Source: Dunaliella salina (Eukaryota; Chlorophyta; Chlorophyceae; Chlamydomonadales; Dunaliellaceae). Taken from it: a DNA stretch of 13,782 bases. Numbering within the stretch: the first letter of the stretch is position 1; every line of letters starts with the position of its first letter. Below, in pieces: positions 1 to 8,395 of the stretch. The stretch covers positions 21,219 to 35,000 of the forward strand of contig MU069550.1 in assembly GCA_002284615.2 (NCBI GenBank), read 5' to 3'. The notes beneath the pieces were generated by a model. That model saw nothing but the letters and a program-made list of their open reading frames with translations, was not told the origin of the DNA and did no database searches. Position numbers and translations under genes: made by a program.

Positions 1-126
<126 letters not shown>

Positions 127-132
127 TCACCC

Positions 133-558
133 ATGCGCCTGTCCAGGACTTGCGGGAAAGTCCATGTGGTCCGTCCTTTGAATCTGCTTTTACATGCTTT
201 CACAAAAGCAAGGCCACCCCAAAAGGAGATGACTGTGCGCAACATAATACGGAATTCCTGGTGAGTACTTGTATCAATCAATTATTGTAAGTTTTCATGT
301 AATTATGTTTCCCAGATGCAAGTTGTTGTATGAGCAACCCAGGTCTCTTTTAAGAGGCCTGGCAAGCTTATCCGGCTCCAAATTCCCACAGAGACAAAAG
401 TTGGCCTTCCTGCATGCAGAATTGTCTACGCTCACACCCTGCAGCAGCAGCAGCAGCAACAGCAGCCAAAACAGAGGAGACAGGCAAGACTGCAGCTGCT
501 AGCAGCTGATAGAAACAAACAATCACAAAGGCAGGTACTCCCTTGTGTGCAGAGCTGA
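133..558 (+). other. Candidate spliced exons with poly-glutamine, unidentified
   Basis: I do not recognise this gene. A frame opens at ATG 133 and stays open to a TGA at 262-264, exactly where a consensus donor GTGAGT begins (261). A pyrimidine-rich acceptor TTTCCCAG ends at 315 and another CAG ends at 342. From 334 a different frame is open to a TGA at 556-558. It encodes eight glutamines in a row (442-465), then a basic stretch beginning PKQRRQARLQLLAADRNKQ, and ends near a possible donor at CAG/GT 533-537. The phases of the first donor and the acceptors do not join cleanly: the first acceptor makes a stop, the second gives a serine-rich frame. The exon model is therefore unresolved. It could be a host gene, or part of an old DNA transposon together with the segments at 998-1082 and 1370-1594. 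Confidence 0.3.
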
Positions 559-997
559 TGTGACGCATTATTAGGAAGCTGTGCAAGCACATGATTCAGA
601 GAGCCATGCGCATTTCGTGAAGTTGTGCGAGCAAGGTGAGGAGAGCTGTGCTGACAAATTTTGCTGTTTGGTCAATGTTTGGTTGCTGCTGTGTTTCCCC
701 AAAGTTGGTGCATGATAGGGATCCTTGATTTACTTATATTGCGCGAATTCGTATTCATTACTGACCATCTGCAAGTTTCCTGTTTTTCCCGCAAGTTGTT
801 ATTCCTCGTAATGAAATACTTACTGACGAGCATTCAGGTGTTGAACGGCTCAAATTAAATTCTTTTGAGGGCTGAAACCCTTCACTCCCGTTCCAGATGG
901 ACTAATTGACTCTACTTCTCCTTCCTTTTCTTACTTCTGGCTTTACTGAGTGACCTGCAAAGGCTTAAGGTGTGGTTTTGTTGCAATACTTTTCCAG

Positions 998-1082
998 GGA
1001 ACGGCTGAGAAGAGAAATGAATGGAGTGTGCAATGTAATGTTGGATCCTTCCTCGTTTACAAACTTGTTTTGGAGGAGTTGA
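998..1082 (+). other. Short exon-like segment, unidentified
   Basis: Just after a good acceptor-like TTTTCCAG (ending 997) a plus-strand frame reads ERLRREMNGVCNVMLDPSS and then FTNLFWRS before a TGA at 1080-1082. The alternation of charged and hydrophobic residues is more protein-like than its surroundings, and it follows the glutamine/arginine-rich segment at 334-555 on the same strand. The family is not recognised. A 103-codon minus-strand frame covers the same bases (912-1223), so the coding strand is uncertain. Confidence 0.25.
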
Positions 1083-1140
1083 TGAGGCTAATACTGTACC
1101 TGTACCACTTTGTTTAAGGAGACAGAACAGATTTGACGGA

Positions 1141-1682
1141 TGCGTATAAGATGATGTTGGAGGACGTGTCTGAACCGGATCATCCAGAATAAAATCCAGA
1201 TCAAGAAATTGCACCAACTCCATCGTAACTACCGCAGAGAGAATATATCATTACGCAAAAATATCTTTTGGGGGCTGTGCGTATAAATTGCAGCTGGCGA
1301 GAAAATAATTATTTGAAGCGCTGCGTATGTGTGCGAAAAATATTATAATAATAATTTTTTTGGCGATGAGCAAGGCAGCGACCAGCAGCGTCCCCCTCCA
1401 CCTCCTCTCCACCTTCTCATCGGGACTTCCAGCCTAGCTTTCACTGCTTCCTCAAGAAGGAGCCTCAACCCAAAAGAAGGAGAAGACAAAGCAGCAGCAG
1501 GATGCCACATTCATGCAGCAGCAAGGACAAGGAAAAACGCGCAGAGGAGGAAGCAAAGCGCAAGCGCAAGCCAGGCCCTTTTGGCATTGCGTAAATGTGG
1601 GTATTTGGAAATAATTACTTGTATCATGGGTGCGTAAATGATGCATACGTGTAAAACTAAATATCTTCTAAGAGGGTGCGTA
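1141..1682. repeat. Cluster of TGCGTA motifs with imperfect direct repeats
   Basis: TGCGTA occurs at 1141, 1278, 1322, 1588, 1631 and 1677, and its complement TACGCA at 1252. Two longer blocks recur: AAATATCTT followed about 10 bases later by TGCGTAT (1259-1284 and 1659-1683), and AAATAATTAYTTG followed by TGCGTA (1303-1327 and 1609-1636). Such clustered hexamers resemble the subterminal transposase-binding repeats of hAT or Mutator-like elements, but I found no matching terminal inverted repeats or target duplication around them. Confidence 0.45.
1370..1594 (+). other. Candidate C-terminal exon, basic tail, unidentified
   Basis: One plus-strand frame is open from 1370 to TAA 1592-1594. It begins with a Ser/Pro-rich part, then a basic part (FLKKEPQPKRRRRQ), and ends KDKEKRAEEEAKRKRKPG followed by PFGIA and the stop. 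A charged helix with a basic end is typical of nuclear proteins. A second plus frame (1329-1637) is also open over 102 codons but is low-complexity alanine, proline and arginine. No domain is recognised. Its strand agrees with the exon-like pieces at 133-558 and 998-1082, so it could be the last exon of the same broken gene. Confidence 0.28.
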
Positions 1683-1879
1683 TTGGTCACATCTCTCTAC
1701 GGTAAGCAAGCCCTTGTGCTCACTGCCCCATATAGAGGACCTGAAAGATCACTGATACTAGGGTCTGGGAGTAACCATTCTCGTTTACATGTGTTAAAAG
1801 CAGGGATGGATCATACGTGGTTTTGGAGGAGCCAAAGGCGTTTGAATGCGGAAAGGATGCGAACATCGCATACGAATGC

Positions 1880-1887
1880 GCTATGTG
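1880..1887. repeat. Left target site duplication of the inner element
   Basis: Octamer GCTATGTG immediately before the TAGGG terminus; identical to 2750-2757. Confidence 0.9.
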
Positions 1888-1920
1888 TAGGGTGCGAGGT
1901 CAGTATATACTGTATACGTA

Positions 1921-1955
1921 TATACTAGTATAAGGGGGGTCGTATACTAGTATAC
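1921..1955. repeat. Left subterminal palindromes of the inner element
   Basis: TATACTAGTATA (1921-1932) and the perfect 14-base palindrome GTATACTAGTATAC (1942-1955) lie 33 to 68 bases from the left end. Repeated subterminal motifs are commonly transposase-binding sites in hAT elements; that role is inferred here. Confidence 0.7.
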
Positions 1956-2055
1956 AGTTTCGAACTCAGAAACTCAGAGCGCTGAGTTCGTGAGCTCAGT
2001 GCAAAATTTGCACGTCGTGTGAAGCAAATAGTCGGAAAGAAGTACAGGAGTAAAG

Positions 2056-2691
2056 ATGGCACCCAAATTGACGTCAATTGGAGGGGAAGCAGTCGCATCT
2101 TAGTTGAGAAACTCACAGTCTGATGCTTGCAGGCATTAGCAGATGATCAGCTCAAAGAGCACAAGCACAAGCAGAGCTTTGAACTTCATTTTGAGGAGCC
2201 AGGGGAGCCATGTGCACTGAGGTTCAAGGGCTGAAGGACAACATTTGCTCAGTCAAATTCTTCGAGGTCATCAAATAGCAAAAGTTCTCATTTGCATGAG
2301 CACTTGCATGATTATGCAGCCCAACGGGCCTGTCCATGCGAGCTAAGTAAGCTGAGCGAATCGCTCCTAGGTTGTCAAACATCACATCTCATTTTGCATG
2401 GGCATGAAGCCCACGTGGCTTGATGCAAGCTGAGGGCTCCAAAAGTGTAAAAGCAAGCTTGGGAAATCAGTAGTTATTAAACGTAAGAAACCTTGAACCC
2501 GGTTCCAATTTTGACAGCTCTTTGCGCAGGTTGACTATTCTTTAGATGTTTGGGTGTGTACGGATGATCTGATGCCTTACCTCACAACTTTTGGCTCAAT
2601 ATTTCATTTCAAAAATATCAGCAGTGGATTGCTAGGGGTCAAAAACGTAATTCTATGGAGAAGTGGTGTCCATTTTCCTTCTTTGTGGTAG
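2056..2691 (+). other. Open but unrecognised frames inside the inner element
   Basis: The interior holds several plus-strand frames without a recognisable domain. ATG 2056 opens a 15-codon frame. After an acceptor-like CTTGCAG (ending 2132) a frame is open from 2133 to TGA 2232-2234 (ADDQLKEHKHKQ, then SFELHFEEPGEP) and remains stop-free on to 2420. A further 58-codon stretch without an ATG runs from 2515 to TAG 2689-2691 (FAQVDYSLDVWVCTDD). These may be exon debris captured from a host gene or remnants of a parental transposase, or chance. I cannot assign a function. Confidence 0.2.
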
Positions 2692-2738
2692 TATATATAC
2701 TAGTATATACTGCTTTTAAATCCCATATACTAGTATAC
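2691..2738. repeat. Right subterminal palindromes of the inner element
   Basis: TATATACTAGTATATAC lies within 2691-2710 and ATATACTAGTATAC at 2725-2738, mirroring the pair at the left end and sharing the core TACTAGTA. Confidence 0.7.
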
Positions 2739-2749
2739 CTCGCACCCTA

Positions 2750-2757
2750 GCTATGTG
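2750..2757. repeat. Right target site duplication of the inner element
   Basis: Octamer GCTATGTG directly after the CCCTA terminus, identical to 1880-1887. Confidence 0.9.
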
Positions 2758-2865
2758 CGACTGGTATTATAGCAATATAAGCAATTGCATTTGAAGCGTA
2801 TGCATTTGTCACTTTTATCGATACGTTAAAATTCGCATTTCGCATGACCCATCCCTGGTCGAAAG

Positions 2866-3310
2866 CGCATTTGTTGCATGTATACATGAATTTAGAGGGC
2901 CATTTTGGGGAAGGAGGGTCATGTGTGGGAGAGATTCCCGCCAGGGGGTTTCAGTCCCAAATTACCTCCCTCCCCCCAGGCCCATCAGGAGTAAAGGAGG
3001 AGTTAACGAGTGTTGCCCCTCTTCTACGCCTTTGAAGGCATCTTAGCTTGAATCCCCAACCTCTAGGAGATCGGCGCATGTCCAAGCAAGTCTGAACGAC
3101 TTGGCCCCACCAATTTTCCGTCAGGCCCATAAGCATTAAACCATGCCAAAACGAATGGTCCTAAGTGGGATTGATTACATTGGCTGAGCCTGAAGGCACG
3201 GAAAAAGAAAAGTCTACGCAAGCCAAAAGCAGCGTGCATTAAGGGAAGGTCCTCTAACTGGAGAGCTAGAGGCCTCACCAGAAGGCCCTCAGAACCTACA
3301 CTAGACGCAG
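2866..3310. other. Stretch without an identifiable gene
   Basis: Short open frames of 61 to 71 codons exist on both strands, none with a recognisable motif. G/C runs occur around 2940-2990. Because it lies directly 3' of the minus-strand LINE, part of it may be that element's 3' untranslated region. I see no poly-A or other tandem tail and no convincing target duplication that would fix the boundary. Confidence 0.4.
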
Positions 3311-4268
3311 CTAGCCTAAGAGAGAACCAGAAACAGAATTAATGGAATCTGGAGGATTGCTCGCCATGCCCCTGGACACTTGGACTCTTCTTCTCCCTTT
3401 CTCCGCCGTTGTGCGTCCAGCAAACCCCCTCCCAGGAGCCCTCTGTGAGCAAAGAGCGTGTCTAGTGTTTTTGATAGTGGTTAATCTTTGGATGGCATGG
3501 TCCCTGAGCTTGGCTGCTAGTGATTTGGCATTTTCTTTAGTAAGGCCCAGATGTATGAGGGGTGTAAATGTGTACTCATTGTAAATGGTACCGGCCACAC
3601 CAATTGAGATGATGTGTAGAGTCATTTTGTTGTTCCTGTTTGGATTTCTTGAGCTGCGGGTTTTAAGTCTGGTTATGGTGTGAGAATGTTCGGTCACTGC
3701 ACGCTGTAATGGTGATGGAGGGGTTTGTGTCGGGACAGAATTTCAGTTCAACAAGGCGTATGTCCCTGTCTTGAGGAGAGATCTTGGAAGGATCAAGGTG
3801 AGTTTGTCTGCCTGGAAGAGGGCGCACAAAGATAGCATCAGGACGGGTTTGATGCCGGGCAGGGGAGCCAGTACCATTATGGAAAATCCAGTCTGGAATA
3901 GCTCTTGATATGTTTCCAGGGACTTGTATGCCCTGTTCCAGGAGTCTCTCGTTACTGCAGCCATCCATACCAATAAGGGACGAGCCATACCAACCTTTAC
4001 TAAGGAATTTTACACAAAGGCTTAGGGCTGCATGGTGTCTGTTGGTGTGCATCCCGCTGATTGTTGAGTTTGTACACCTGAGGAGTATGTGGTCAATGTG
4101 GTCCATATCATCACATCGTGGGCATCTTCCAGAGCTGGAAAATTTGGATTTGAAAGCATGACTCTGATTGTACTGAGTATCTGTACGATACTTTATTATA
4201 TTTATTTGCTGTTTAAGGGTAATTCCTGGATTTTTTCCAGAAGGAATTGCTGATCTCTTTGTTTGCAA
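3311..4268 (-). pseudogene. CCHC knuckle and restriction-like endonuclease of the first LINE
   Basis: In a LINE this domain nicks the chromosomal target so reverse transcription can prime on it. From 4268 the frame shows a zinc knuckle CPRCDDMDHIDHILLRC, spacing C-x2-C-x7-H-x4-C (residues 49-65), which precedes the nuclease in RLE-type elements. The nuclease core follows: TRPDAIF (PD at residues 143-144) and LVELKFC (E174, K176), a PD-(D/E)XK arrangement. A frameshift near 3715-3722 moves the remainder into the frame ending at 3311, with MTLHIISIGVAGTIY and then THLG-like and LTTIKNTRHAL segments that fit the C-terminal part of RLE domains. The active residues persist although the frame is broken. 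The tail after about 3440 (arginine-rich) may be beyond the original stop. Confidence 0.8.
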
Positions 4269-5051
4269 GTTGAGAGGTTAGATTGTGTGATTCCGTGCTT
4301 GCTCCGTTGGTTTGTGGTATGGCATCATTTTGCCATCTCTGGTAGTGGTAGCCAGAGGTGTCAGCAGAGCCAAGCTTGTGCTTCTTGTGCATGTGTGCTT
4401 TGAGTTTGTCGTTCAGGTTGGTGAGGTAGTGCCTCGGGGAAGCATGGGAGCGGTGTATGCCATCGTCTCGTGAGGTGGAGGTCTTCAATGAAAGCCAATA
4501 AAAATCGTGGAAAGGGTCCCTGGCATCTGGAAATACGATGTCTATGGTGTCTGAGAGGGCTGCGGTGCGAGCGCAAGCATCAGCATCCTCATCCCCTATG
4601 ATGCCAGAGTGGGCTTTGACTTTGTAAAAATGGATAGGGTGAGGGGAGTGCTCTAATATGGTTGATATTGTATGAATGAGCTCTGCATGTAGGTGATACC
4701 TCATGCGCATCGAGTTAAGGGTTTGATTAGAAACCTGAAAAAGGCAAGATGCACTATCGGTGGCAATTTTAGTTTGCTCGTGTTGGAGTGCCACGAGGAT
4801 ACCCACAAGTTCTGCTCTGGTGATGGTATTGGTTGGCCCATGGCCTTTGGGTTTTATGTGCAGTTGCAAGTGTTGGGAGGGTGCAGCAGTGTCACTTCCT
4901 GGTTTGTAAACACCTGAACCGGAAAAAGGGGTGGGAAGCCGTCATCTTTGTGTTTGATTACACTGCCATCAGTGTAGGTGATTTCCCTGACTTTAGTGTG
5001 AACATCTTTTTGCAGTTGGTAGGGGTTAAGGCTGCCCTTACTTGTGGGCAT
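4213..5051 (-). pseudogene. RNase H domain of the first LINE
   Basis: RNase H removes the RNA strand of the RNA:DNA hybrid made during retrotransposition. The four catalytic acidic residues are readable: Asp in EITYTDGS (4968-4970), Glu in TRAELVGI (4810-4812), Asp in KIATDSAS (4756-4758) and Asp in SGIIGDEDADACAR (about 4591-4593), with the KVKAHSG motif just before the last. The first Asp lies in a different frame from the other three, with a shift near 4910-4925. Downstream, the linker runs to a TAG at 4213-4215 (ISNSFWKKSRNYP then stop), and the next domain continues in another frame from 4268. Position between RT and RLE is as expected for a Dualen-like element. Confidence 0.85.
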
Positions 5052-6075
5052 TCGTGTGAACAGCTATGAATGTCAGGGGGAAGCGATTTGAATTTCTGTT
5101 TCCAAGTGTGTTTGATGCTAGGTTTTGGTGGGTACGCAGTGGCGTGGCTGGATTTGGAGGATCCAAGGGTAGCCAACAGGCTGGTACATCTTGCTGGAGG
5201 AGTTGGAACCAGTCTTTGTTTGCGCTATCTAGCATTGCTCTTGCATTAGGATTCCACACAACGATAAGTTGCATAGAACATGAAGGTGGAGAGGGGCTGG
5301 GTATGGTATCAAACCAGTATTGTGGTGCCTGGAATTGGATGTTTCTGGCAGGGAATTAGGCAAGCACTTTTGCAAGATCTGGGTACTGGCTACGCCAACT
5401 CATATACGCGTTACAGCTGAAGCCTCTCCAGTGGGGCAGGAGCATGAAGGTGGCAACTGGATCTGTGGTTTGGAGGGAGGAGTGCACTGCGTGGCGCAGG
5501 ATTTTAAACATTATTTCATCCTCAAGTGGGGGAATGGCAGAAGGAGAAGCCAGTGTAGCGCACAGAGACGGCGTCTGTGTGCGCTCCAAAGACCTGGTCT
5601 CGGCAGTTTGTGCTGAACTAGGTGTTGTATGTCTCGCCAAATTCAAGGGGGTTAGGAAAGTCTCTCTGTTGAGACCATGCACCATTCATGCAGGGCTAAT
5701 CGGATGTGGGGAGGTGTGGTCAGCTTGTTGGAAGTGTGTAGCTTTTTGCTCTTGGCTGAAAGGTCTTTTTGTTGAGCCTTTTGTCGAGAGAGCAGTCCCA
5801 TAATTTTAGTTCCTGGATCCTGGACAGGTGGTTGAATGGTGGCATGGATGCCTGCACTTTTGGCTGCTTCATAGGCTTCAAGCAGGGACACGAGCCTGTC
5901 TACAGTGAGCACGCCAACGTACTTGCCATTGGCATTGTAGATACAGACGCATTCAATGGAAATCACCTCGAAATTTGTGCTGGCATGGCAACCTCATCAG
6001 GTGTGTCAGGGCGAAGAGGTTCCTTCAAGAGATCAACACTTCTAATGATTATTTCACATTGCCACGTTGGCATGA
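5052..6075 (-). pseudogene. Unidentified linker between PHD finger and RNase H
   Basis: Coding character persists but no known domain is recognised. Pieces in order: CEIIIRSVDLLKEPLRPDTP (frame of about 6072), then after a shift near 5970-5985 a stretch with VCIYNANGKYVGVLTVDRL and SLLEAYEAAKSAGIHATIQ, ending at TAA 5652-5654; then from about 5685 in another frame FLTPLNLARHTTPSSAQT to the stop at 5356; then from about 5352 a segment with FQAPQYWFDTIPSPSPP and MQLIVVWNPNARAMLDSANK leading to RNase H. The WNP and following residues may be a lead-in to RNase H. Dualen elements are reported to have a cysteine protease, but I see no catalytic Cys/His pair I could defend here. Confidence 0.5.
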
Positions 6076-6925
6076 TATCCGTCTGGGGGTTGATGGGTTG
6101 TGGAAGTCAAGGTGACATTCTTGCGAATTGCGCAGCCGGTGGTTGAGAGCCATGGAGATTGAGATTGGCTCTGAGGATTGCCTTCAAAGCCTTGGTTGAC
6201 AAGATTGTCCAGGTCTATTTCAATGGCCAAGGGGTCTTCTATTTCCTCTGGTCTTTCCTCCACGTCAAAGGCTTGCACATGAGCATCCAGGTCTGGATGT
6301 GTTCGTAGCATTTCTTCAGCTTCCCATTTAGGATGCCACTCTACATAGATCATTTCACAGTCCTCAGAGAAGTTGATCCTTTCCGCTTTTTGGGAGTCTG
6401 ACAGGGATGCGCAGGCAGGGCAGTCCCAGTGCTCATCTGGTTTGTCCAGTGCCCGTTCATTTTGGGAGCATGCTTTGACATCTATGAGACAGTCCCAGTG
6501 GTATGTGCGGTGGCAGGTGTCACAAGTGGGAATATCTTCATGGATTTGACTTTCAAAGATGTGTTCTTTGCTGAATGGGCTCCAGCAGAGCTGACAGTAT
6601 TGGTCTGCTTTAGTTTTCCTTGGTACTTGCTTTGAATAGGCCACTTTCAGCCCGTCATTTTTGAAGATGGGCAAAGCCCATATTTCCATGGTGACGGGGT
6701 GCCATTGTTTTTTGTTTTTTGCTGCTTTTCTTGAGAGGATCTCTTGTACTTCCGCAAATGTTGCCAGACTAAAATTTTTAGTGTCACATGGTCCTAGCGG
6801 AAAATGGTGTTGCTAACTTCAACTGCACTTAGCGCAGTAGCATTATTCTTTTTATAATTCCAGAGCCACTGGGGAACATCAGTGCCTGTGTTTGGAGGTA
6901 GAGGACACGGGGTTATCATGGGTTA
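6054..6925 (-). pseudogene. PHD zinc finger region of the first LINE
   Basis: PHD fingers bind two zinc ions and usually read histone H3 tails. From the Met at 6689, residues C32-x2-C35, C56-x2-C59, H64-x2-C67 and C90-x2-C93 give a C4HC3 pattern with the diagnostic tryptophan two residues before the seventh ligand: CDTCHRTYHWDCLIDV then DEHWDCPAC (6411-6596). The frame continues acidic to a TGA at 6054-6056. Upstream coding can be followed to 6925: after TAA 6923-6925 the same frame reads VPQWLWNYKKNNATALSAVE, and following a shift near 6800 CDTKNFSLATFAEVQEIL joins the PHD frame. All eight ligands are present. Its position inside the polyprotein between RT and RNase H is unusual; CR1-type LINEs carry PHD fingers in ORF1. 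Confidence 0.85.
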
Positions 6926-8395
6926 TGTGTTATGCTCAAGGAGTTTCGTTGGGTCTCGGCTCCCTCTGGGCCTCCTGCCCCCAATTTGTGGGGTCTGAGT
7001 GGGCTCGGGGGGCAGGGCCCGTGAGGGGGGTGTCGAGAGGGGTTGAGTGAGGTGTAAGTTATGTGCTTGCGCTTGTGGCTGTACTTCATTGGGATTGTTT
7101 CTCTTGCGAGTGCGTCTGCTTTGGTATGAGTGCCCTTCTGCGCATGGTTGGCTGTTTGGAAATGGGCTCTCCTGGCTGCTGGGGGAAGCATTTTCTACTT
7201 CCATATCCTCAGCATCAAAGAGGGGGTTGCTGTAGGCCCTAGAATCAGGGTGTATGTGTGTATTAGGGGCACATCTCCAACTGTCTGGGTTGGAATTGGA
7301 AGGATCAGGGGGAGCATGGCCTGGGTAAAACTTTGACCAGTTCCATCCTGTTGGTGTATTTTTTGTTTTCATCATTTCTGTATATGTTGTATGATTTATG
7401 CAGCGTGATTCAGGGGTTTTATTGGGTGAGCTGTCTTGGTTGTGAATGATTGTGCTGATGAGGTCAGGTCTGTCCTCAGTCAGAGTGTGGGTGTTGAGGG
7501 TATGAGAGAGTCTATTCAGGGCTACAATGTGTTTGGTCTTTATTTTGCGGCCAAACAGAGATGTGAGTTTGTTCCCGTCAATAACATGTGTGAGGTTATT
7601 ATTCATGAAAGCAGAGAGCCTGTTTATGCCTATTTCCATGAGCGTATAAGTGCAGTGACAGGCTAAGGTTTTAAGGGTGGGTTGCATTGGCATTGAGAGG
7701 ATTTTTACTATGGGAGTGATGCTGGTGAGAAGGTAAGGTGCTCCTTGATAGGAGACGTCAAGATCGCTGTTGTTGATGCAGAGGTATTGCCTGACACGGA
7801 GCATGTAGGGTAACTGCTTGTGGATGAAGTTGGAAGTTTGGTGGGATGGGTTGATGCTCCTGATTGCGTAGTGTCTCAGTTTTTGGATTTGCAATTCAAG
7901 CATTGCCTTGGTGACCCGGCCATGTCTGCCGGTGTTATTGAGGCTGCTGGTGAGGGCCATTGCACATCTTGCATTATATTCTACTGCAGTGGATGTACAA
8001 CCAAGACCATAATTAGTTTTGTCTTCCCGTAGGATAGCTGTGGCAGTGCTATGCCAGAGCTTGTACCTTTCTTTAATAACCTTGAGGATACATGTGTCCC
8101 AGCCCGCAAGGTCCTTCTCGGAGCAGGGTGTCACTGGAAAGGCGTATGCAATGCTGGGGATGATGGCTGTGCGAATTATATCCATTGTTTGCTTGGGTGT
8201 GGCAAAAGAGCATGTGAGGCTTGCCAACTTTTTGGTGAGCTTTTCCTCCATTTTGCTAAGCTGGGGTTTACAGTCTAATGTCATGGTGATTTCAACGCCA
8301 AGGTAAGTAAAAGGGTCTCCGGGGCAAATGAAGTGGGCCGGCTTGCCCTGGACCAGCATCTTATCTTTTAAGTTGACGTCGAGCAAAATCAGCAA
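6923..8395 (-). pseudogene. RT thumb and proline/arginine-rich linker of the first LINE
   Basis: The longest intact stretch of the element, 490 codons to TAA 6923-6925. It begins with the end of the RT palm: GDPFTYLGVEITMTL contains the YLGV box that follows the catalytic DD motif in LINE reverse transcriptases. The thumb region follows (TKKLASLTCSFATPKQTMD, SEKDLAGWDTCILKVIKERY, GLGCTSTAVEYNARCAMAL). The last 110 residues are low-complexity and basic, with QSRRTRKRNNPNE, a plausible nuclear-localisation signal, and a proline-rich tract. The stop at its end is a lesion, because the same frame is coherent beyond it. Confidence 0.85.

Larger units (their letters stand above)
1888..2749. mobile_element. 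Inner hAT-like non-autonomous element, 862 bases
   Basis: The termini are TAGGGTGCGAGGT (1888-1900) and its exact reverse complement ending at 2749, a perfect 13-base inverted repeat. Both flanks carry the identical octamer GCTATGTG (1880-1887, 2750-2757). Eight-base target duplications and TAGGG/CAGGG-type ends are known hAT features. No transposase is readable, so it would need an enzyme supplied elsewhere. Near each end lie AT-rich palindromes built on TATACTAGTATA. It sits inside the outer element, so it inserted later; its perfect target copies, against the outer element's degraded ones, agree. Confidence 0.88.
1801..2857. mobile_element. Outer hAT-like miniature element, split by an inner insertion
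   Basis: The left end reads CAGGGATGGATCATACG (1801-1817) and the right end, read on the minus strand from 2857, CAGGGATGGGTCATGCG: a 17-base terminal inverted repeat with two mismatches. CAGGG-type ends are classic for hAT transposons. The flanking octamers are gttaaaag (1793-1800) and gtcgaaag (2858-2865), an imperfect 8-base target duplication differing by two transitions. Without the inner element and its duplicated octamer the element would be 187 bases (1801-1887 plus 2758-2857), too short to code, so it is a non-autonomous element. Its arms are rich in ATGCG/CGCAT and ATACG motifs. Confidence 0.7.

Noticed and set aside
912..1223. 103-codon minus-strand frame
   Set aside because: No recognisable motif; the plus strand of the same region has a more protein-like segment after an acceptor signal. 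Neither is certain.
2951..3278. Overlapping 61- and 71-codon minus frames as a small gene
   Set aside because: No motif, overlapping frames, and a location where an untranslated LINE 3' end is expected.
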